Assembly: GCA_004525055.1 (NCBI GenBank)
Contig: SPDF01000027.1
Span: 1 to 11,478 of the forward strand
DNA from: Gemmatimonadales bacterium
GTDB taxonomy: Bacteria; Gemmatimonadota; Gemmatimonadetes; Gemmatimonadales; GWC2-71-9
Direction: 5' to 3'
Length of the DNA stretch: 11,478 nt
A model generated the notes under the pieces. It saw only the letters and a program-made list of their open reading frames with translations. It did not search any database and had not been told where the DNA came from. A program made the translations under genes and the position numbers. Below, piece by piece: positions 6,238-11,478 of this stretch. The stretch's first letter is position 1. The number at the start of each line of letters is the position of its first letter.

Positions 6238-7479
6238 TCAGTCCTTCCAGGCCCGCACCGCGAGCGTCACGTTGTGGCCACCGAATCCGAAGCTATTGGA
6301 CAGCGCCACATCGATGTCACGAGCGACCGCGGTGTTTGGTGCGCTATCGAGATCACATTCGGGATCGGGGGTCACCTGGTTGATGGTCGGCGGAATCTTG
6401 CCATCCCGCGCCGCGAGCAGGCACACGGCGAATTCCAGACCCCCCGCGGCCCCGAGGAGATGGCCGGTCATCGACTTGGTCGACCCGAACACCAATTTCT
6501 TCGCCTGCTTCCCGAAGACGGCCTTGACGGCGGCCGTCTCGGCGATATCACCCTGCGCCGTGCTGGTGCCGTGGGCGTTGATATATCCCACGGACTCGAT
6601 CCCGACGCCCGCATCGGCCAGGCAGTCCCGCATGGCCCGCTGGGCTCCCTCCCCGGAGGGGGGGGGAGAGGTAATGTGGTAGGCGTCGCCGCTCAGGCCA
6701 TAGCCGAGCACCTCACCAAGGATGGTGGCGCCGCGGGCCTGGGCATGCTCGAGGCTCTCGAGCATGACCATGGCGGCACCATCGCCGAGCACGAATCCGT
6801 CGCGGTCCTTATCGAAGGGGCGGCTCGCCTCCTCCGGAGCGTCATTGCGCGTCGAAAGCGCCCGCATGTTCTGGAACCCCGCGATGGCGAGCTCACTGAT
6901 GGCCGCTTCCGTGCCCCCAGTCAGCATCGCATCGGCGTGCCCGGACTCGATCAGCTGATAGGACTGGCCGATGGCGTGCGCCGAGGAGGCACAGGCCGAC
7001 ACGGTCGCGTAGTTGGCACCCTTGAGGCCGTAGCGGATGGAGACCAGCCCGGCGGCGATATCGGGAATGAACATCGGGATGAAGAAGGGGGAGACGCGGT
7101 CCGGGCCCTTGGTGATGAGGAGCTTGGTTTGCTCCTGAAATGTCACCATGCCACCAATGCCGCTGCCGATGATGACCCCGGTGCGCTCGGGCGACGGGAA
7201 TTGTCCTTCCAGCCCTGCCTGAGCCACGGCCTCGTGGGCCGCGCCGAGCGCGTACTGCACGAAGAGGTCGTACCGACGCGCTTCCTTCTTGTCGATATAC
7301 TGCAGCGCGTCAAACCCCTTCACCTCGCACGCAAACTTCACCTGAAACTGCGCCGGGTCGAATTTGGTGATCGGCGCAGCGCCCGACCGGCCAGCCAGCA
7401 GCCCCGCCCAGGAGTCCTCGACGTTATTGCCGAGCGGGGTCACCAACCCAATGCCGGTGACGACGACACGACGCGCCAA
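6238..7479 (-). CDS. fabF: beta-ketoacyl-ACP synthase II
   Basis: FabF, 413 residues, full length. It condenses malonyl-ACP with acyl-ACP in each elongation round of fatty-acid synthesis. The catalytic triad is C163 (VSACASSAHA), H303 (NAHGTST) and H340 (KSMTGHLLGAAG), with K335; the numbering is the same as in the E. coli enzyme. The Gly-rich loop GFGGHN (398-403) is intact. The start is a TTG two bases after the acpP stop, with only a weak GGGAAG upstream, so it probably depends on readthrough by ribosomes leaving acpP. Codons 272-274 (three Pro) contain a run of nine C in the coding strand, with the frame intact. It is the last gene of the fab block, followed by a hairpin. In many bacteria rnc follows fabF; here it does not. 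Confidence 0.97.
   Translation of the reverse strand: MARRVVVTGIGLVTPLGNNVEDSWAGLLAGRSGAAPITKFDPAQFQVKFACEVKGFDALQYIDKKEARRYDLFVQYALGAAHEAVAQAGLEGQFPSPERTGVIIGSGIGGMVTFQEQTKLLITKGPDRVSPFFIPMFIPDIAAGLVSIRYGLKGANYATVSACASSAHAIGQSYQLIESGHADAMLTGGTEAAISELAIAGFQNMRALSTRNDAPEEASRPFDKDRDGFVLGDGAAMVMLESLEHAQARGATILGEVLGYGLSGDAYHITSPPPSGEGAQRAMRDCLADAGVGIESVGYINAHGTSTAQGDIAETAAVKAVFGKQAKKLVFGSTKSMTGHLLGAAGGLEFAVCLLAARDGKIPPTINQVTPDPECDLDSAPNTAVARDIDVALSNSFGFGGHNVTLAVRAWKD
6658..6666 (-). repeat. nine-base C homopolymer inside fabF
   Basis: The coding strand reads TCT, nine C, TCC, giving Ser-Pro-Pro-Pro-Ser in the loop before GEGAQ. The + strand shows nine G. A tract of this length is prone to replication slippage and to sequencing error; here the frame is correct on both sides. 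Confidence 0.9.
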
Positions 7480-7481
7480 AG

Positions 7482-7721
7482 TTACTTCCCGGTCTTTTCG
7501 TGCAGATATGCGAGGGCCTCACCGACGGTCCGGAGCTTCTCTGCATCCTCGTCCGGGATATCGATGTCGAATTCCTTCTCGAACGCCATCACGAGCTCGA
7601 CGGTGTCGAGGCTGTCCGCACCGAGATCTTCCATGAAACTCGCTTCGGCCGTCAGCTTCTCGCGCTCGACGCCCAGTTCCTCGGCGATGATGTCCTTGAC
7701 CTTCTCATCTACGTTGCTCAT
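7482..7721 (-). CDS. acpP: acyl carrier protein
   Basis: ACP, 79 residues and acidic, the usual size. It carries growing acyl chains on a 4'-phosphopantetheine arm attached to S37 in the motif LGADSLDTVELVM. The following acidic helix II, which contacts the Fab enzymes, is conserved (EKEFDIDIPDEDAEKL). The ATG at 7721 is preceded by GAGGA four bases upstream. It sits 30 bases after fabG and two before fabF, the standard fabG-acpP-fabF order. The slightly larger gap upstream would allow independent, stronger translation, as ACP is needed in excess; that is inference. Confidence 0.98.
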   Translation of the reverse strand: MSNVDEKVKDIIAEELGVEREKLTAEASFMEDLGADSLDTVELVMAFEKEFDIDIPDEDAEKLRTVGEALAYLHEKTGK

Positions 7722-7751
7722 GTCGTCCTCGAAAAGGAGTAGGGGGTCGGG

Positions 7752-8492
7752 CTAGATGACCATCCCGCCATCCACCACCAGGACCTGCCCGGTGATATAG
7801 GACGCGAGATCCGACGCCAGGAAGAGCACGGCAGCCGCAACATCCTCAGGCCGGCCGAGACGCCCCAGCGCAATGTCCTCTAATAATGCTGTCCTCGCCT
7901 CAGAGGGCAAGGCGGCAGTCATATCCGTCTCGATGAAGCCGGGGGCCACGCAGTTGGCCAGGACCCCGCGGGAGGCGTATTCCTTGGCCACCGATTTGGT
8001 CAGGCCGATGAGGCCCGCCTTGCTGGCGGCATAGTTGGCCTGCCCCTTGTTCCCGGTCAGGCCGACGACGCTGGTGATGTTGATGATGCGCCCTGCGCGC
8101 CGCTTCATCATGCCCTTGATGACCGCGCGAATGGTGAAAAACGCCCCCTTGAGGTTGGCGTCCAGCACCATGTCCCAGTCCTCGTCGCTCAGCCGCAGCA
8201 GGATGTTGTCCCGCGTCAGGCCCGCGTTGTTGACGAGAATATCGATGGGCCCAAGGGCGACCTCGGCGGCGGCCAGGGCGGCCTCCACCTGCGCCCGATC
8301 GGCCACATCACAGCCGAGGCCAGCGGCGCGCTCGCCCAGCTCGGCGGCAACGGCCTGAGCCCGCGCGGCGTCACGGCCGACGATGGCCACTTTGGCCCCT
8401 GCGCCGTAGAGCGCACGTGCGACCGCCAGGCCGATGCCCCGCGTGCTGCCCGTCACGAACGCCGTCCGGCCGGTCAGGTCAATCGTGTTCAT
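7752..8492 (-). CDS. fabG: 3-oxoacyl-ACP reductase
   Basis: FabG, 246 residues, a classical short-chain dehydrogenase. It reduces 3-oxoacyl-ACP to 3-hydroxyacyl-ACP with NADPH. The Rossmann motif TGSTRGIG lies at 14-21, NNAG at 88-91, and the catalytic residues are N113, S141, Y154 and K158 (YAASK). The conserved end, ITGQVLVVDGGM, is present. The ATG overlaps the stop of fabD (ATGA, 8489-8492), and a GGAGG lies ten bases upstream inside fabD. Placement between fabD and acpP makes FabG of the fatty-acid cycle much more likely than another short-chain dehydrogenase. Confidence 0.97.
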   Translation of the reverse strand: MNTIDLTGRTAFVTGSTRGIGLAVARALYGAGAKVAIVGRDAARAQAVAAELGERAAGLGCDVADRAQVEAALAAAEVALGPIDILVNNAGLTRDNILLRLSDEDWDMVLDANLKGAFFTIRAVIKGMMKRRAGRIINITSVVGLTGNKGQANYAASKAGLIGLTKSVAKEYASRGVLANCVAPGFIETDMTAALPSEARTALLEDIALGRLGRPEDVAAAVLFLASDLASYITGQVLVVDGGMVI

Positions 8493-9415
8493 GCGAGAAA
8501 GGCCTCCACCTCGGCCGCGGTGCCGAGGGTGATGCTCTTGGTGCCCGGGAGAATCTTCCGGAGGAGTCCGGAGAGCACGCTACCGGGCCCGAGTTCGATG
8601 AACGTTGCGTCGGGCGCCAGGGCGGCCGCGGCATGCATGCACTCGATCCACCGCACCGGCGCCGTCAGCTGGGCGGCCAGGGTACGGACCGCGTCGGCGG
8701 GAGTACGCACCGGCTCCGCCGTAGCGTTGGCCACGATCGGGAATGCCGGCGTGGCAAAGGGAGCCGCCGCGAGGGCTGACTCGAGCCCGGGCACCGCCTG
8801 CGCCATGAGGGGCGAGTGGAACGCCCCCGACACCTTGAGCGGGATCACGCGCTTGGCGCCACGCAACTTGCACCCCTCGCCGGCGCGGGCCACCGCCACA
8901 GGATCGCCCGAGATGACGATCTGGTCGGGGGAGTTCAGGTTGGCGGCGACCGCCACACCATCATCCCCCGAGGCCTCCGCGCACGCCGCCCCGACCGCAG
9001 CCGGATCCAGGCCGAGCACTGCCGCCATGGCCCCCGGCCGCTTGGTACCGGCCTCGTGCATCAACTCACCACGGCGACGAACCAGGCGGGCCGCCTCGGG
9101 CGCGGAGAGCGAGCCGGCCGCGACATACGCGCTGTACTCGCCGAGGCTGTGCCCTGCCCCGGCCCTGGCCGTCCCCAAACGCGCTTGCACGACGGCAAAG
9201 ACCGCGGCGGAGTGGGCCAGAATGGCTGGCTGCGTGTTGTGGGTGAGGGTCAGCTCGTCCTCGGGCCCCTCCCACATCACCCGGGAGAGCGAGACGCCCA
9301 GCGCGTCGTCGATCGCCTCGAAGGTCTGGCGCGCCGCGGGAAAGCGGTCGGCCAGATCCTTGCCCATGCCGACCTTCTGCGCACCTTGGCCGGGGCACAT
9401 CACCACCGCTACCAC
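8489..9415 (-). CDS. fabD: malonyl-CoA:ACP transacylase
   Basis: FabD transfers malonyl from CoA to ACP, supplying the extender unit. With the GTG at 9415 the protein has 308 residues. The motif PGQGAQ (8-13), the nucleophile elbow GHSLGE with S90, the arginine R115 and the catalytic H200 (GAFHSPLM) are all in place. The start is uncertain. The GTG at 9415 overlaps the end of fabH by seven bases and keeps the whole first strand (VAVVMCPGQ). GTGs at 9406 and 9403 and the ATG at 9400 (303 residues) are alternatives that cut into that strand. No candidate has a clear Shine-Dalgarno sequence. The frame is open further upstream but gives only an Arg-rich shadow of fabH. The 3' end overlaps fabG by four bases. 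Confidence 0.95.
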   Translation of the reverse strand: MVAVVMCPGQGAQKVGMGKDLADRFPAARQTFEAIDDALGVSLSRVMWEGPEDELTLTHNTQPAILAHSAAVFAVVQARLGTARAGAGHSLGEYSAYVAAGSLSAPEAARLVRRRGELMHEAGTKRPGAMAAVLGLDPAAVGAACAEASGDDGVAVAANLNSPDQIVISGDPVAVARAGEGCKLRGAKRVIPLKVSGAFHSPLMAQAVPGLESALAAAPFATPAFPIVANATAEPVRTPADAVRTLAAQLTAPVRWIECMHAAAALAPDATFIELGPGSVLSGLLRKILPGTKSITLGTAAEVEAFLA

Positions 9416-10401
9416 TTCACGACCGCGCTGGCCCAGGTGAACCCACCACCGAAAGTCACGAGCAGGAGAGTCATCCCCGGCTGGATCCTGCCTTCCTTGA
9501 TGCCCTGGTCGAGTGCGAGCGGAATCGACGCGGAGGAAGTGTTTCCGTATCGGTCGACGTTGATCATCACCTTCTTGAGCGGGATTTCGGCGTGCTTGGC
9601 GGTCGCCTCGATGATACGGAGGTTGGCCTGGTGGGGCACCAGCATGTCCACCTGGTCGGCGGTGATGCCGGCGCGTTCGAGCGCCTTGTCGCACGCCTCC
9701 GCCATCGTCTTGACGGCGGACTTGAAGACCTCACGCCCCGCCATCTTGATGAAGTGGGACCGCTCGGCCACGACCTTGTCGCTGATCGGATCCACGGCAC
9801 CGCCGCCGGGACGATAGAGGAGGTCGGCGAGCCTGCCGTCGGACTTCATGTAGGTGGAGAGGACGGCACCCGAGCCGCCCGTCGCTTTCCGGACGATGGC
9901 GGCACCGGCCCCATCGCCAAACAGGATAGCGGTGGAGCGATCGGTCGGATCGGAGATGGTGCTCAGCTTTTCCGCGCCGATAATCAGCATGTTTTCGCCC
10001 TGGCCCGCCGCGACGAGCCCCTCGGCGACATTCAATGCGAACAGAAACCCCGGACAGGCGGCCGCCACGTCGAACGCGAAGGCGTTCTTTGCGCCGAGGA
10101 GGGCCTGCAGGTCACACGCGGTCGAAGGCAGGAGGCGATCGGGTGAGGCGGTGCCCAGGATGATGCCGTGGATGTCTTCGGGTCCGAGGCCAGCGGCCGC
10201 GAGGGCCAAGAGCGAGGCGTCGCGGGACAGCATTGCGACCGTCTGCTCGGGCCCGGCAACGCGGCGCTCCCGGATACCGGTGCGCTCGACAATCCACTGA
10301 TCAGAGGTCTCGAGGGTCTTCTCGAAATCGGCGTTGGTGACGACCCGGTCGGGCACGGCCACGCCAAGGCCGGCAAATTCGACGATGGGACGCCGAATCA
10401 T
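9409..10401 (-). CDS. fabH: beta-ketoacyl-ACP synthase III
   Basis: FabH, 330 residues. It starts fatty-acid synthesis by condensing acetyl-CoA, or a branched acyl-CoA, with malonyl-ACP. The Cys-His-Asn triad is C116 (AAACPGFLFAL), H257 (VPHQANLRII) and N287 (YGNTSSAS). The N-terminal WIVERTGIRERR (36-47) and the ending FGGGFTWASAVVKW are typical. The ATG overlaps the stop of plsX (ATGA, 10398-10401) with no Shine-Dalgarno sequence, so coupling is likely. Primer preference (straight or branched) cannot be read reliably from the sequence. Confidence 0.97.
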   Translation of the reverse strand: MIRRPIVEFAGLGVAVPDRVVTNADFEKTLETSDQWIVERTGIRERRVAGPEQTVAMLSRDASLLALAAAGLGPEDIHGIILGTASPDRLLPSTACDLQALLGAKNAFAFDVAAACPGFLFALNVAEGLVAAGQGENMLIIGAEKLSTISDPTDRSTAILFGDGAGAAIVRKATGGSGAVLSTYMKSDGRLADLLYRPGGGAVDPISDKVVAERSHFIKMAGREVFKSAVKTMAEACDKALERAGITADQVDMLVPHQANLRIIEATAKHAEIPLKKVMINVDRYGNTSSASIPLALDQGIKEGRIQPGMTLLLVTFGGGFTWASAVVKW

Positions 10402-11405
10402 GCGACGGTGGCGGCACCCGCGGCGAACTCCGCGGCGATATGCTGATTGAGCTGGGACTCCACCATCTGGGCGGCGACGTGGACGGCGTTCTTGATGGCA
10501 TTGCTTCCCGAGGAGCCGTGGCAGATGATGGACACGCCCTTCACCCCGAGGAGCGGCGCACCGCCGTATTCGGCGTAGTCAAGCACACGGAACACTTCTT
10601 GGACATCCTGACGGTCCAGAATGTCGGGGGCGTTGCGCTTGACGAGGCGGAGGACCAGATGGGCCACCGACTCGTAGAACTTGAGCACAATGTTCCCGAC
10701 AAACCCATCCGTGATGACCACATCTACGTGGCCCATTTTCGGGTGCCCGACAAGAATGTCGCTCCCCTCGATGTTCCCGATGTAGTTGATGCCGGACGTC
10801 TTCTTCAAGCGCTCGTGTGCGGCACGGGAAACGGCGTTCCCCTTCTCATCCTCCTCGCCGATATTCAGGAGGCCGACGAGGGGGCGTTCGCGCCCGAGGA
10901 CGTCGCGGGCATAGACCGAGCCGAGGCGGGCGAAGCCGACGAGTTCCTTGGCGGAGCAATCGACGTTGGCGCCGCCATCGAGGACGATGACGGGGAGGTC
11001 GGCCGTGGGAAAGGGCGTGGCGACAGTGGCCCGTTCCACACCGGCGTGGATGCCGAGGAGCACGGTGGAGGCGGCGAGGATGGCGCCAGTATTGCCGGCG
11101 GAGACGAAGGCGTCCGATTTCCCCGCCTTCTGGAGCCCGAGCCCAACCACGATGCTGGAGTTCGGCTTCTTCCGGACGGCGGAGAGCGGCTTTTCGGCCA
11201 TGCCGATGACATCCGCGGCGGGCACGATCTCGATTCGGCTCCGATCGAGGCCGGGGTGTCGGGCCAGTTCCGCCTCGATGACCTCGACCTGCCCCACGAA
11301 CTGCACAATCATGCCGGGCAAGAGCGCGAGTGCGGCAAGGGCACCCTCGACCTCAGCGTGCGGGGCGTGATCTCCGCCCATCGCGTCCAGCGCCACGCGG
11401 ATCAT
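10398..11405 (-). CDS. plsX: phosphate acyltransferase PlsX
   Basis: PlsX, 335 residues. It makes acyl-phosphate from acyl-ACP and phosphate; PlsY then uses acyl-phosphate for phosphatidic acid synthesis. It is a peripheral membrane protein. Motifs: DAMGGDHAP (7-15), SAGNTGA (102-108), GEEDEKGN (183-190), NIEG (211-214), DGFVGNIVLK (233-242), YGGAPLLGVKG (280-290) and HGSS (296-299). The start is the ATG at 11405, two bases after the rpmF stop, with AAGGG nine bases upstream. A longer frame to 11465 is a shadow of rpmF. The rpmF-plsX-fabH order is common in bacteria. Confidence 0.96.
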   Translation of the reverse strand: MIRVALDAMGGDHAPHAEVEGALAALALLPGMIVQFVGQVEVIEAELARHPGLDRSRIEIVPAADVIGMAEKPLSAVRKKPNSSIVVGLGLQKAGKSDAFVSAGNTGAILAASTVLLGIHAGVERATVATPFPTADLPVIVLDGGANVDCSAKELVGFARLGSVYARDVLGRERPLVGLLNIGEEDEKGNAVSRAAHERLKKTSGINYIGNIEGSDILVGHPKMGHVDVVITDGFVGNIVLKFYESVAHLVLRLVKRNAPDILDRQDVQEVFRVLDYAEYGGAPLLGVKGVSIICHGSSGSNAIKNAVHVAAQMVESQLNQHIAAEFAAGAATVA

Positions 11406-11407
11406 GC

Positions 11408-11478
11408 TCAGTCGCCCTTGACCTCGACAACTTTCTTCCCGCGATAGTACCCGCAGCTCGGGCACACGCGGTGGGAGA
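11408..11478 (-). CDS. rpmF: 50S ribosomal protein L32, C-terminal end, 5' part outside window
   Basis: Only the last 22 codons and the stop are visible, running off the right edge: SHRVCPSCGYYRGKKVVEVK then Gly-Asp. This is the end of ribosomal protein L32, with the second CxxC pair of its zinc ribbon (CPSC), so the protein is probably the zinc-binding form. It ends two bases before plsX, the usual arrangement. The promoter of the whole fab block is expected to lie upstream, outside the window. Confidence 0.9.
   Translation of the reverse strand, partial: SHRVCPSCGYYRGKKVVEVKGD

Noticed and set aside
6516..6539. Perfect 8-bp inverted repeat inside fabF
   Set aside because: It falls in the conserved ETAAVKAVFG segment with no T-run on either strand, and 8-bp repeats are expected in GC-rich coding DNA.
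5995..7755. Open + strand frame of 586 codons antisense to fabF, acpP and part of mqnE
   Set aside because: The translation is rich in Arg, Gly and His, has no recognisable domain, and lies opposite well-identified genes. Long antisense frames are common in high-GC DNA.
8137..8161. Short hairpin followed by T-run inside fabG (- strand)
   Set aside because: The stem is only 5 bp and encodes the conserved NLKGAFFT segment of FabG, so coding constraint explains it.
1..11478. CRISPR arrays, tRNA or rRNA genes, insertion sequences, phage or defence genes
   Set aside because: Looked for on both strands; none seen. XerD is the housekeeping recombinase type, with no flanking cargo or attachment repeats.

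Overview
The window is an ordinary high-GC bacterial chromosomal segment with overlapping housekeeping genes and almost no non-coding DNA. Menaquinone synthesis by the futalosine route (MqnA, MqnC, MqnE), the MEP isoprenoid pathway (IspF), a type II fatty-acid synthase and a zinc-ribbon L32 protein point to a free-living bacterium. The gene set and style would fit Gemmatimonadota or a neighbouring phylum, but that is an inference from content, not a phylogenetic result.

Layout. On the + strand, only the 3' part of a ThrE-type threonine/serine exporter is present, at the left edge. Everything else is on the - strand, so it reads right to left: rpmF (3' end only), plsX, fabH, fabD, fabG, acpP, fabF; then a 153-bp gap with a strong hairpin; then mqnE, mqnA, mqnC, ispF, dedA (fused to a TerB-like domain) and xerD. 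xerD ends one base away from the convergent exporter gene. No stretch over 300 bases lacks a gene.

Function. The first block supplies acyl-phosphate for phospholipid synthesis (PlsX) and the initiation, malonyl-loading, reduction and elongation steps on ACP. The second block makes the menaquinone ring precursor (MqnA, MqnE, MqnC) and one step of isoprenoid supply (IspF), which feeds both the menaquinone tail and undecaprenyl phosphate. The DedA-family membrane protein may act on polyprenyl phosphate, and XerD is a chromosome-dimer recombinase. MqnB and MqnD are not in the window.

Points of interest. No undescribed defence or mobile system is visible. The unusual points are: a terminator-like hairpin with a T6 tract inside the 5' end of dedA; a chain of four-base NTGA overlaps in the second operon that suggests a CTG start for dedA; the DedA-TerB fusion; a CX5CX2C iron-sulfur motif in MqnE instead of the usual CX3CX2C; and a nine-base C run inside fabF.
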